Shown here: in pieces, positions 46,393 through 57,014 of the stretch
Numbering within the stretch: the first letter of the stretch is position 1
Layout: each line of letters begins with the position of its first letter
Origin: Massospora cicadina
Taxonomy: Eukaryota > Entomophthoromycota > Entomophthoromycetes > Entomophthorales > Entomophthoraceae
Direction: 5' to 3'
Assembly: GCA_022478985.1 (NCBI GenBank)
Contig: JAKSZP010000003.1
Span: forward strand, 372,001-436,000
Length of the DNA: 64,000 nucleotides
Made by a program: the position numbers and the translations under genes
The notes under the pieces: generated by a model
The model's database searches: none
What the model was told of the DNA's origin: nothing
Seen by the model: only the letters and a program-made list of their open reading frames with translations

Positions 46393-47174
46393 TGTTGTAA
46401 ATGGTTTGACCAGCCATCAGTTTATAACTATATCTAATTGTATATTCAACTAATTTTTAAGCAGAGATTAATAACGTCTTAGTAATTAACAGGGCACGCG
46501 GCTTTGGTTTTTATATATGGAGATAATACCTTACCATGGTATTTTTGATTAAATCCCTGAATCCCATGACGCAATTCTTGTATCCTTAGATTATTGACCA
46601 CAGGCGCCGTGGCTTTAATCTGTTATTTGCCTCTCATTTCAGATCAGCATCAATATGCTTTTTACCCCACACTGGTTTAAAACATTAGATTAAAGTCTAA
46701 TATGGTTATTATGACCAGCTTCCTGTGATTCAAGTACCTTTAATGGAATTTGGTTCCTTCAGTGTATTGATCATATGTGAAAATACCCTCCAATAAAATT
46801 CAGTTGCTTCCCTAGCATAATTGGAAGATTCCGTCGGTATTATACCAATCTTAATGGCTGTTTAGTAACCACGAAATACACCAATGAGAACTCTGGTAGA
46901 GAGAGGATATCTGAGGGAGCTTACCATTTGGAACGAGGTCTTATCACCTTTTTAGATAGTTTTAATCTACTAGTAAGTTTAATAATAAGCCTAGTAACTC
47001 CTGGCAGTACCAGATACTATGGAACATTGCTTTTCGTTAAATTTATTAAAACCTTATCTCTGACGTTAAGGGTTTTAGTGGTTATTTTTACACAGATTAC
47101 TGTCTAAACAGTGTCTGGTATTGTGATTGCGTTAATCTAGTAAAAGAAATTAACGCCTAAGCGTTGGTTTAACA
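46393..47174 (+). repeat. Element G2 3' LTR
   Basis: 782 bp; see the 5' LTR for the alignment blocks. The preceding AGTTGGGGGAAA (46,381-46,392) is the polypurine tract. Confidence 0.9.
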
Positions 47175-47179
47175 ATATT

Positions 47180-47475
47180 ATCACTGAAAGGTACTTTGAA
47201 CTTCCCAGGACTTTCAGAGAGCCATGAATGCGTTGGAGCAGATAAGAGTCCCTCTTGTAATCTCATTCAAATGTTGGTAGTCTATGACTACTCGAAGGAA
47301 TCCATCCTTTTTGCATACAAGCAGCAAATTAGAGGCCTTGGGTCTCTTTAATGGATTGATTATCCCTGCTTTGAATAGTTGGTTCAACTCTTAAGCAATA
47401 ATGGAGTCCTCTGATTTTGAGCGGTAGTAGTGTTTGGATTTGAATGGTATAGTGGATTTAGTATACATTTTGTGG
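47180..47475 (-). pseudogene. Element X reverse transcriptase, N-terminal half
   Basis: The minus strand reads IPFKSKHYYRSKSEDSIIA, a stop, LNQLFKAGIINPLKRPKASN, LLLVCKKDGFLRVVIDYQHL, and after a shift ends with GSLKVLGSSKYLSVI next to G2. These are the fingers blocks of Ty3/Gypsy polymerases. The continuation (DMASGYW) is at 39,337 on the other side of G2. Confidence 0.85.
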
Positions 47476-47638
47476 ACCTCCCCTTTGTAGAGGCCATAGT
47501 CATATGATCAACTACTAGAGATGTTTTTGAACTCATCTAACAATTATTAAGCTCCTTCTGCTGTTTAGGGGTCATATCCCCAAATCTGAGCTCGTCAAAA
47601 ACCTTATGGTATGTGTAGATTAAATCCAATGACAACGG

Positions 47639-48420
47639 TCATTTGGGCCAGTGCATTGACGCCCTTTTTTGACTCTGATAGGTTAGATAGTGATATTTCC
47701 CAAGACAATGCTCAACTACAGAGTAATTTGTGTAATATAACCCTTGTAATACTTTAGGTTCTTGCTCGCGGATTCCGGCATTCTGTAGACCTCCAAAATG
47801 GTATATGGCGGAATCTTCACACTTAAAAGATAGGGTCATCCAGCCTTGATCCCCTGGTTGAATATCTATAGTATCACTAGCGCTCAGCGAAAGCCCTTTT
47901 TAAATGCTAACAGTAGGTAATAACTGCTTCATACTCTTCTTAGTAAGGGTGTAATGGATAGGGTAAATAGATTAAATTATTTCCACATAGTATATCCATT
48001 GCTTCCGCGGTTTAACCTCTTTGTCCTTTGATACCAGTGGAAGTTGGTAACTCAAAATGCTAACACTGCTGGATGTGATGTCAATCTTCACTTCAAACTT
48101 CAAGAGAAACTGAATCATGTTCTAAAGTCTTGTGGTCATGTCTAAAACCACCGCCGATGCCATTAGGACCATACTTAAAGAGTAATGGTAGAACTGAATA
48201 GGCTCCTAGAGCATGCGTAACATATGGTCCAGAAGTTCAGTAAAACACATTATAATCAACATTGGGCATAAACTTCAGCTTCTTCATGTGTTTAGAGTAT
48301 ATGATGTTGACTGGAGTCCCAGTGTTTAGTACTGCTAAGACGCGCAATTTCTGGATAACCACTTATACTTTCATCACACACTTGCCAAAAGGGTTTTCAG
48401 TGGTCAATACATCTGTAATG
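47639..48420 (-). pseudogene. Element X protease and protease-polymerase linker remnant
   Basis: The minus strand around 48,335-48,255 reads VLAVLNTGTPVNIIYSKHMK, matching the active-site block of G1 (IVDSGSPVNVISSK) and G2, but with Asn in place of the catalytic Asp. This single change would abolish activity; whether it preceded or followed general decay is unknown. Frame 47,839-47,639 (66 codons) belongs to the linker between protease and polymerase. The intervening DNA has stops. Confidence 0.7.
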
Positions 48421-48779
48421 GATTCTTCAAATTGTCTGATAGAGAAGTGTTCGTTGTAGCTTTACAGTATCCTGGCCATCTGGCTACAAGTTATCAAAGG
48501 TAGCCACGATCAACTGCTATCCTACTTTGACCAACTTAATAAATCAGGTAGGCTGGTTCACTTGCACCAGGTATGTATCAAATATTTTAAGTCAGTCAAT
48601 GCCACGGACTCTTAATCTATCAGGCACAGCCACCACATTAGGTTCCCCTTTTACGTGGTATCTGCACTGGCTAAGTCGTCATCCTCATGATTGTTCGCTC
48701 TCAGTGTGGAAATCACTCAGTTTGCATTGTTGGGGTATCCTTTTTAGGGGGGTGTACTTCTTTTCAGTGGCGAGTAATG

Positions 48780-49292
48780 ACCAGATCTGTAAAAGTGCTC
48801 AGGTTGATGGCACTTAAAGCAGTTTAAGTCTCAAAGTGGCAAGCGCTCAGGTGATTTGGAACTCTTTTTTTCTTTTTATTGTCGCCCTTATCATTAGTAA
48901 CGTATATGGCATTGATAACTCATTGAGGGGACGTTCCCATGGATTATATTCAGTTTTATACATCCCTTGCACATCAAGTAAGGTATCCTTAAGCGCCTTT
49001 AGGAACGTCACGCTATTTACCAGTAAAATCATATGCCTCTTCAAGTTGGGATGCATCACCAATAATGTCAGAAAAATGGTTTTCATGGAAGGTAAACCCA
49101 TGAACCTGTAGTCCACAATTATTGAGCCTTGAGGTAGTAATGAGATGCATAGTTTAATACCAACTCATTATTGACTTAAGGAAAAACTCTCAATCATGTT
49201 TTGGACACCTTGTTCACTACCAAACTCTGAAAATAAGATACTCTCATTTCAGTCCAAGATAGTCCAGGTTGTAGGCTTGCACTAAGGATCTC
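48780..49292 (-). pseudogene. Element X gag, C-terminal part with zinc knuckle
   Basis: Frame 49,116-48,847 (89 codons) reads NSVTFLKALKDTLLDVQGMY, a helical gag segment. Following on, 48,821-48,780 encodes CFKCHQPEHFYRSG: C-x2-C-x4-H-x4-G, so the last Cys is replaced. Gag N-terminal part is at 56,292-56,990 beyond G3. Confidence 0.65.
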
Positions 49293-49911
49293 TGTAGGAC
49301 TTCATCGTTCTGTATGAAGCTCAGGGCCTTAAAAAGGCTGTTTGATTATTAGTCAAACGTGGTTCCAGAAGAATCTTTTAGGGACTGGGTTCCCTAAGGC
49401 AATCTCTCATCAGAAATTATTCGTAAAGGCTACTCTTTTCATTTCAAACAGGCAAGGTCTTCTGTATGAAACAGGTAAAATAATCACTAGTGAAAATAAC
49501 TAAGAATTCTGAAGGTAATTTTAATAGTAAAAACTAAGAGATATTTATAGGCCTTTGAGATACTCAAAATCGCCTAGGGGAGCTTGGAGTGATAGTCAGG
49601 ATCAAGTAGGGTAAGAAGATCACTTTGACAATTTGGCAAGAGGCAAAGACTTACTTTAAATTTGAGTCTCTTTTTCAAGGCAACCGATTCTGGGGACCTT
49701 TAAATGGCAAGATCTTCACCAGCTGACTCGATGCCTTTGCTAGGAGAATCAGTGGATTCTTCCAGGGGTTAGGTTCTTTCACTTTTTTGGATTTCATTAT
49801 TTAAGATGGTCTCAATGCTCATTGAATTGATGGAGCTCCTACGATTGTATTTGCAATTTGGGTCACGTTTGAACCTTAATCATGTCCATTTGATTTTCAT
49901 AATTACTGAAA
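49293..49911 (-). repeat. Element G3 3' LTR
   Basis: 619 bp. It matches 55,680-56,291 closely, e.g. ATTATTAGTCAAACGTGGTT, GGCAAGATCTTCACCAG, GACTCGATGCCTTT and AATCAGTGGATTCTTCCAGG. Confidence 0.9.
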
Positions 49912-49989
49912 ATTCCCCCTCAAGATTTTCCAAGGAGGGAAATAATTTTGGAGGAATATAGCATACACTAGATTTACAATGGCATCTGA

Positions 49990-50930
49990 CTATAAAGAGG
50001 CAATTGAGTATTCAGGACCCCATAGATAGATCACCCAGTTTGGTACTGACCACAGTGTGTTAAGTTTATGAATTTGTCCCCCAGACTGGTGATGAAAGAA
50101 TATGATTTGGTCGCCTAATTGGAATTTGGGGATGACTGGCCACTGGGAATTTTGTTGATCAACTTCTATTTGCCGAATAATACCCATTGATCTAGCAGCT
50201 AACGCTTGTAATCTAAATAACTCTTCAGCCAGTCTATGCATGGCTAATTCAGTGGTTTTTGGCGTGGAAGTTTCAAGTATAGGCTGCACACTAGAGGGCC
50301 AAATTGAGTCTCAGCCATATAGGGCCCAGAAAGGTGACATTTGAATGATTCAATGATAGCTAACGTGATATGCTAATAAGGTTGCTGGTAAATTCATTCT
50401 ATATAGAAGGATTGCAGGAAGCCATCTTATGAATGATGGAAACAAAGGAACCGTTTGTTTAAACTACAGCTCTATTGGTAGCTAGATGATAAGGTATAGT
50501 GAACTAGTGATAAGTGCCCATTAGTGGGTTAAGATCAACAACCACAATAGTATAAAATTGGTACCATTGTTGAATAGCAGCACCTTGGGACTGCCATAGT
50601 GACTGAAGGCCTGCTTCAGCAAGAAAGATGCGGTCGCTTTGGAAGTTGAAGGCAACTGAGATAGCCTCAACCTATTTGTGGAGTGATCAACTGCAAGGAT
50701 GATAAAATGGTGACTGTACATTGCCGTAGGCAGGGGTTTGATAACATTAATGTTAATTATGGCAAATGGGGCTGTGGGCCCATGGCATGATGCTGTAATA
50801 GTGGACTGGGCGGCTTCTGATTTGCACAAGTGAATAAAATTCAACAACATACTGGCTGTCTCAATCATTCCTTCCCCATAGCAGCGGTCCCTCAACCATC
50901 AATGGGTTTTCTTCACTGCGTCGTGCCCCA
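49990..50930 (-). pseudogene. Element G3 integrase remnant
   Basis: Frame 50,895-50,521 (124 codons) is one of the best preserved: FAIININVIKPLPTAMYSHH carries the first block, with Lys where the catalytic Asp is expected in other elements' DxxGPL (position uncertain), then HFIILAVDHSTNRLRLSQL and LKQAFSHYGSPKVLLFNNGT, where FNNGTNF stands for the second Asp block (Asn for Asp). Frame 50,289-49,990 (99 codons) has LAEELFRLQALAARSMGIIR and a C-terminal FQLGDQIIFFHHQSGGQIHK. The changed catalytic positions mark it inactive. Confidence 0.8.
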
Positions 50931-51229
50931 CGGCAACATGAGCATCCAGAGCAGATTTTGTCCAAGCAGAGGTCGAACATGATAGCCAGGAGGTCCCACT
51001 TGCTTATATAACAATCCATTTTTGATTATGAGTCTAAGCAACCATCTGCTTAAAGTGCTGTTGCGCTGTCAATGTCTCATGGCTCCACTCTTTCAGTTTT
51101 GCAATAGGCTCATAGATTTGTCCTTTTTGGAAGCATAAAGAGCCAGGATAGACAATCAAGACGACCATTTGGAATTTTGGTGTATCATCCCCATGTGGTG
51201 GAATATTGAGAAGTCACAATTATGGAGCT

Positions 51230-51530
51230 TAAGGGCCCATTGGACCAATCAACTATCCGGGTCTTTCATCTGCTGTAGCCACCATATTGAGGCATGGCCA
51301 TCACTACTATGAAATGATTCCCATACAGAAAAGAGCGTTTTTTTGAAGGCCAATAACATGGAGAGCTATCACATTTGGATATGCTATGTTATAGTTCCGC
51401 TTGAGCTAACGTGTTACTAAAGAAAGCTATAGGGTGATCAACTTGGTTTGCGCCCAGTTGATCCAGAACGGCCCCCACAGCCACATTGATAGCGTAAGTA
51501 GATATAATGAAGGGTTTATTAAACTCAGGA
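51230..51530 (-). pseudogene. Element G3 RNase H remnant
   Basis: The minus strand reads NVAVGAVLDQLGANQVDHPI then AFFSNTLAQAEL, followed by a shifted segment and YGNHFIVVMAMPQYGGY. These correspond to the block after the first catalytic Asp and the later strand of RNase H. The first Asp itself falls near 51,510 in a decayed stretch. Confidence 0.65.
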
Positions 51531-51899
51531 TGTACCAGAATAGGGGCCGTAGTCAAGGCTTTTCTTATGACAACAAAGGAAGCTGCTGGGAATTATACCA
51601 TCAGAAAGGAACCGCTTTATGGAGGAGGTAGGTTAGTGGCTCAATAAGCTCGGCGAAGTGAAGTAAAAAGTGTTGGTAATACCTGAAAATGCCAAGAAGA
51701 AAATGAATGCCATGAAAATTACTGGGTCAAGTCATCTTCTTGATATCAGTTCTCTTGTCAGGCAAGGGCAGAATTTCCTTTGCAAAAGACCTTATGATTA
51801 AGAAATTTTATCTCAGTCTAAAGAAATGATATTTGGTGGCTTTAAATATCAATGCAGCAAAGTGTAGCCATCCGAATACTTCCTTCATATGACCATATG

Positions 51900-52345
51900 A
51901 TGGTCAAACGTGAGCAAAAATACAGTTACATTGCCCAGATAGACCAGCACACACAATATCTTCAGGTCTCCCAACAGACAATCCATGGACCGTTGGAAAG
52001 TGGTTGGGGGCATTGCATAACCCCTGAGGCATGCAAGTGGGTTCAAATAAACCCTCACTCTTTATAAAGTGTTCACTTCCCTCAGTCATCTGGTGCAAGC
52101 TCTATTTTCCAGTATACGCTGGTAAGATCCATTTTGGAGAAAAATTGGGACCCAGCTGAGAGGCGTAAGAAGTTTTAAATCCTAGGTAGTGGTTAGTTAA
52201 CTTTTCGAGTAATGGCATTCAGACAGTGGTAATCCATTGCTACATGATGCCCTCCTTCCTTATTCCACACAAGCAACAAAGGCGAGGCCTAGGGACTCTG
52301 GGATGGTTTTAGCAACCCAGCATCCAATAGTTGTATGATTCTTTC
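51900..52345 (-). pseudogene. Element G3 reverse transcriptase remnant
   Basis: On the minus strand: PRLCCLCGIRKEGIM and KMDLTSVYWKIEL-like blocks (fingers and motif A, 52,290-52,110), then frame 52,098-51,904 with SEGLFEPTCMPQGLCNAPNH, the motif B region. Shortly after, in another frame, LVYLGNVTVFL occupies the YLDD position with Gly-Asn in place of the two Asp. Frame 52,521-52,309 upstream is linker. The motif order and spacing are those of Ty3/Gypsy polymerases. Confidence 0.8.
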
Positions 52346-53279
52346 ATAACCTGGGATTCCTCACCTTTAGACTTTTGATAGGAGTGGGCACTAATTGGAG
52401 TGGCATCTACATTCAGCACTTGATGTTTCACCCCCTTCATCATCCCAAAATCCACTGGTCCAGTGGAGAATATGTCAGCAACTCTCTGATTAGGGCGTCT
52501 GCATGTTGTTGTTGTTTGCAAGTAAGAATATCTCAGTTTTACCTTAACTCAAGCTATCATAAGATGTTTGTCTATCCTTAAGCCTCACAGGTCTCCACAT
52601 CCTCAGATGGACTCAATCTGGTCAATGGGTAATATCCATACATATGCAACATGTCTGTTCCGAGCCATTTTTATTGGCTGATCAGTAAAATTTGAACGTT
52701 AGGACAGTCAATGGGCCTCAGTAAGTGAGATCCAGCACTTCAGGACAGGTAGGTGGTTTGAAAATGGCCGAATTAATCTCTCCTTGAATTTCTAATAAGT
52801 GATCCAACGGTATGGTAACTTAGAGACAAGTATCTACTAGGATCTATGATTTAGGCGGTATGACTACGTGGCCAGCGCATACACAGGAATATCTTTCATA
52901 GCCTCTGCACAGGAAGGCGGCAGCTTGGTCTTTGATCCAATAACCTGGTACTATATCTATTCAATGTGGTCCAGGTGTTCAAGTAAGCAACATCAAGGTT
53001 TCCTCTTCCCTTTCTCTTTAGGAACTTCCTTCATAACCAGAGGAACGCGGTAAACTAAAATAGAAAAACACAAATCCATGTGGCTTATTAAAGTATCAAA
53101 TTAAACTAGGAATTGTGTGCCAATAAGCAAGTCATAACTGCCATTTTCCAACACGATAGTGGGAGCTGTAACAACCAGAGAGCAAAATCGAAGAGGCAAG
53201 GAGGAGTAGGCTCCCAGGGAGCGGGTACAATGATCCTGATGTTCTGTAGTCAAGGGATTGATTCTGGTCTGGTGCAACT

Positions 53280-53480
53280 TTTATCCACTTTATCAGCTGA
53301 GAGTAAAAGACATTGACGGGGAGCTGGTGTCAATGATGGCCAAGATCCTCACCTTGTGGACAATGGCCTCTACTAAAGTAACTTCAGTGCCAAAGTGGAG
53401 AATTGAGAAAATGGATTTTCCTGGAGGTAGCGATATGGAATAGGCGGAGTAAAAGTAAGGTAAGTTTTTTTATCTAAAAT
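53280..53480 (-). pseudogene. Element G3 protease remnant
   Basis: The minus strand at about 53,345-53,315 reads ILAIIDTSSP, aligned with IVDSGSPVNVISSK in G1 and VVDSGAPISIVSSK in G2. The catalytic Asp is kept, the following Gly has become Ser. Surrounding frames are broken. Confidence 0.6.
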
Positions 53481-55650
53481 CATATAATCTGGAACATCCA
53501 ATTTGTCAGGTTTCTCCAGGACATAACACTCAGTGCGCAGAGCGGTAAAATGTTGAGGTTGAGGCGTTACACTATCAGCAGAGGATGCTTCACGCCTTAA
53601 GATGACTCCACCTTTCCCAATTCATCAGCTTGCTTCTTCCAATAGGAACTTTCCTGGTGGCTGAAGATTTTACAATATGATCATGGGATGAAGTATGGTT
53701 TTGACCTCTAAAAGCGACAAATGGAATAGATAATGGAGCAAATTCCCTTATTTGGATCTTGGCGTACTTCTGGTTTGGGCAATTCCATTATTGACTCCTT
53801 AATGTTGATAATTGATTTAAACATATTTTTGGCGTTCTGGAATTAGAGTACTAAGTTGGTATTGTATCAGAAAGCGGAGAGAACATTCAAAATGGCATCA
53901 TCCAAGGTAAACTTTAACATGAAGCTAATGCCTATACTTCATGATAGAAGCATTCCGCAAATTCAATATTAGTTTCCCCTCATCTCTGGAGGATACTCAT
54001 AAAAGCCTGCTTACAGTTAGAGAGGGTTAATTTACTGCCAAATTCTTTGATAAGGGCCTCCTTAATGGCTGCCCACGTGGAGCATGCCTTGAAGTAAGGC
54101 ATTATAATTCCTCAGGCTTTGACGTCCAGAAAGGTTTGTATATTCTGACTTTGTTATTGGTTGGTAGCTGGATCCATCGCGCCCTATATACAAAGAGGTA
54201 TGACTGAATTGTCTCAGCCCCAGGGATGTACTACTCCTTAAAGGTAGGCTTAAAATATCTGACAGGTTTAGAGAGACATGAACGGCAGGAGAGAGCAGGC
54301 GTTATGAGTCAGTGGGCTCCATGGTGCCTATATCAGTATGAAGGATGACCTATTAAACTGACGGCGAATCTCGTCCATGTCATCCTGAATAGTGGCGTAT
54401 CATTCATTAACGTGTTTAAGGGGGGCCTTAGAATCTAAAAGCTGGCGTAAACTCTTGATCTCTTCAGACTGTAGGGACAATTTCTCAGAGAGAGCATTCT
54501 GTTTAGCTTCAATTATTTGGAGTTGAGTAATTATATTCTCAATGTGATACATTTGCTTGGTTTTTGGAGACGACCATATTGGCACAAGTGCCAGTAATAT
54601 TCACATAGTGGTTGTAAAAAGAGGGGAAGGTCAAATTAACATCCAGATGTCCCCCTTCGATAGTTATCTCACCTCCTTGGGTCACCAGTAACAGATGTTG
54701 TTCAAGGGCTTTAAGTTGAGCTTAATGGTCTTCATTGAAAAATGATCCAGCAGGTGAGGAGGCGCCCAGAGGTCCTTTGGGCCTCCAGGCACAGGGGCCC
54801 TTGTTCTTCTTCTCTCCCACTGGGTCCTGTTTCACTGAGGGCCTTATGTTGTACTGTAACAGCTGGATTCAGCATCATTGCGAGTCATTTGCTCAGCTTC
54901 TGGACACAGCTAAAGAAATTGACAAGTTGAGAATCAGACACTTGGCAGTCTCCAGTAATTTGGTCGAGGAGGGTGGATAAGACACGTTCCACTCGTTGGT
55001 ACATGCCAGAGGTTAATTGGACCATCCGCTGGGAGAATTAATTCTGCAAGTATTGGACGAACACAGTATAAATCTGAGTAGCGTGGCGTTGGATGTCATT
55101 GATCTCCTAACAGTTTCTCAAAATGGCCTCTTAATTATTGCTACTGAAAAAGAGGAGGTGACATATAACTCTAGGAGTTGGGAGTGGATCTGGTGGGTCA
55201 ATCCTAGATGTCAATGCATCTCCATGTGGTGGAGAGCGAGCAAATGCATGTGTTGGTGAAGGCAGAATGAGCAAATCTATTAAAATTATGAATTTGTATA
55301 GGTCGCTCCTATATTATTGCTCAAAAGCTCTGGCGAGGAAGAAAATTGGCGCATATGAATAGTTTGAGTGGAGCTGCTACGACTAGTTCTACCAAAAGGG
55401 GTTAAAAATTAGCCTAGAAGCTCTTAAACTGTTTGGGCGATATTGGGAGCCTGAATTTGATAGGTGGATCACCAGTAACTGAGATAGTTAAAGTCATGGT
55501 TACACAGAAATCAAGTTCTTGTGGCTGAGGTAGCATCACATGTTGATTATTGATAGCGACCCATTAGGTCAATCTCATATTTTTCTCCACATTGGGAGGG
55601 CTGTATTTGGTGGAGTTGTTCATATGGAAAGTAGGTCTTCACCAGGAGCC
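53480..55650 (-). pseudogene. Element G3 gag remnant
   Basis: Frame 54,585-54,400 (61 codons) on the minus strand reads IENIITQLQIIEAKQNALSE then KLSLQSEEIKSLRQLLDS, a clear coiled coil. Near 53,690-53,630 a YCKIFSHQESSYW segment could be a ruined zinc knuckle. A GEKKNKGPCAWRPKGPLGAS reading near 54,800-54,750 is Pro/Gly-rich linker. The plus-strand frames at 54,735-55,259 are antisense shadows. Confidence 0.6.
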
Positions 55651-55659
55651 TCAGAAGGA

Positions 55660-55676
55660 CCTTGCAAGGAGCACCA
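55660..55676 (-). other. Element G3 primer-binding site
   Basis: The minus strand reads TGGTGCTCCTTGCAAGG three bases after the 5' LTR. The first eight bases agree with those of X, Y (one change), G1 and G2, the rest differs; a different tRNA with a similar acceptor end may be used. Confidence 0.75.
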
Positions 55677-55679
55677 GTT

Positions 55680-56291
55680 TGTAGACTTAGTCATTCTTTC
55701 TGAAGGTTAGGGCCTTTGAAAGTTGTTCTATTATTAGTCAAACGTGGTTGCAGCAGAATATCTTGGAATTGGGTTCCCTAAGGCAATCACTCAGCTTAAA
55801 TTCTTTGCTAAGGTTACTCTGTTTACTTCAAACAGACAAGGTCTTCTTTATGAAATAGATAAAATAATTACTAGTGAAATTAACTAGGAAATCTGAAGGT
55901 ATTTTTAGTAGTCAAAACTTGGAGATATATAGGCCTTTGAGATACTTGAGATTGCCTAGGGGAGCTTGAAGTGATAGCCAAGATTGAGTAGGGTAAGAGA
56001 CATCTTTGATAATGTATAGGAGGCGCAGGCTTTCTTTGCATTTGACTCTCTTTTACCAAGGCGGCCGATTTTGGCGACCTTTGAATGGCAAGATCTTCAC
56101 CAGATGACTCGATGCCTTTTCTAGGAGAATCAGTGGATTCTTCCAGGGGTTAAGTTCCTTCGCTTTTTTGGATTTCATTATTTGAGTCATTCTCAAAGCT
56201 CATTGAGTCAGTTGAGCTCCTACAACTGAGTTGTGATTTGGGTCATGATTGAATCTCATTCAGGTCCATTTGATTTAATAAATTTCTGACA
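55680..56291 (-). repeat. Element G3 5' LTR
   Basis: 612 bp, homologous to 49,293-49,911; right edge CTGACA, left edge TGTAGACTT. Confidence 0.9.
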
Positions 56292-56990
56292 ATCTCCTAA
56301 GCCTCTTGGCTTATACACCCTTGCATGTGTAAAATCTTTTTGGTAATCACTAGCGCTGTCCATGCCATTCTCATACATTTGGAGGAAACCTGCAATTGTT
56401 CCTTCAAGTGTATACATGGCCTTAAAGTATGGTTTGAAATTAGGATACTCCATAACAGGGTCGACGTGCATCATGGTCAGTTGTATAAATCCTGACTGGT
56501 TGTGTGGCATCCTGTTAAGTGATCCATGCCAGTGCCTTCAATCGAGTCAATGGTCAAGTAGAGGTAGGTTCTGGTATAGTATGCAGTTGTGCCTTCAAGT
56601 CATCGATACTCTTGTCCATAGCATACAGCATTTAGCGCTGCTCCAAGTGCTCTCCATTATTTTACAAAGCGCAAATATTCTACACTCTCTTTTTTGAGGT
56701 TTAAGATTAATTTATACAGATTTTTAATGGTAGTTCCAAGGTTTATTTTAGGTGAAAGTCCTCGTACAATAGGCATAAAGGCAATCTATGCTCTTTTTGC
56801 AGTCTTATTAACGCTCAGTCTGGGTATGCAGATCATGCATATCTGATTCAAGGGTACAGAGTCATGAACGAATTATACCCTCCTCCCTCACCAGAGCTCA
56901 GATGAATCCTCTTTATGATATACTTCCATATATGCTTCACTGTCAAACTGCTCTTAAGAACTCTCATGTACCTCACTAGGGCCTGATGAT
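56292..56990 (-). pseudogene. Element X gag, N-terminal part
   Basis: Frame 56,510-56,256 starts MPHNQSGFIQLTMMHVDPVM and continues PYFKAMYTLEGTIAGFLQMY, ending in VYKPRGLG before it runs into G3. Above 56,510 the minus strand is readable only in short pieces. It precedes, on the minus strand, the C-terminal gag part at 49,292. Gag function is inferred from position after the primer-binding site. Confidence 0.55.
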
Positions 56991-56998
56991 GCCTCCAT

Positions 56999-57013
56999 CT
57001 GTAGCGAGCACCA
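56999..57013 (-). other. Element X primer-binding site
   Basis: The minus strand reads TGGTGCTCGCTACAG, one base different from G1 and G2, next to the inner edge of the 5' LTR. Confidence 0.8.
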
Positions 57014-57014
57014 C

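Larger units (their letters stand above)
39343..47174 (+). mobile_element. Element G2: Ty3/Gypsy retrotransposon nested in X reverse transcriptase
   Basis: LTRs of 780 and 782 bp (39,343-40,122 and 46,393-47,174) start TG and end AACA. Flanking ATATC (39,338-39,342) and ATATT (47,175-47,179) are a probable target duplication with one change. The internal 6.3 kb has plus-strand gag with intact knuckle, protease with intact DSGAP, polymerase, RNase H and integrase, in that order. It is the least decayed LTR element here, although stops are still common. Micro-insertion M2 lies 33 bp before its 3' LTR. Confidence 0.9.
49293..56291 (-). mobile_element. Element G3: Ty3/Gypsy retrotransposon nested in X gag
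   Basis: LTRs at 49,293-49,911 (3') and 55,680-56,291 (5') flank a minus-strand gag-pol. The exact 5-bp duplication atctc is at 49,288-49,292 and 56,292-56,296. The LTRs have TGTAG on their left edges; the right edges are CTGACA and CTGAAA, the latter a decayed CA end. A purine run lies next to the 3' LTR (minus GAGGGGGAAT, plus 49,912-49,921) and a primer-binding site next to the 5' LTR. Order on the minus strand: gag, protease, polymerase, RNase H, integrase. Stops throughout. Same orientation as X but different LTRs. Confidence 0.92.
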
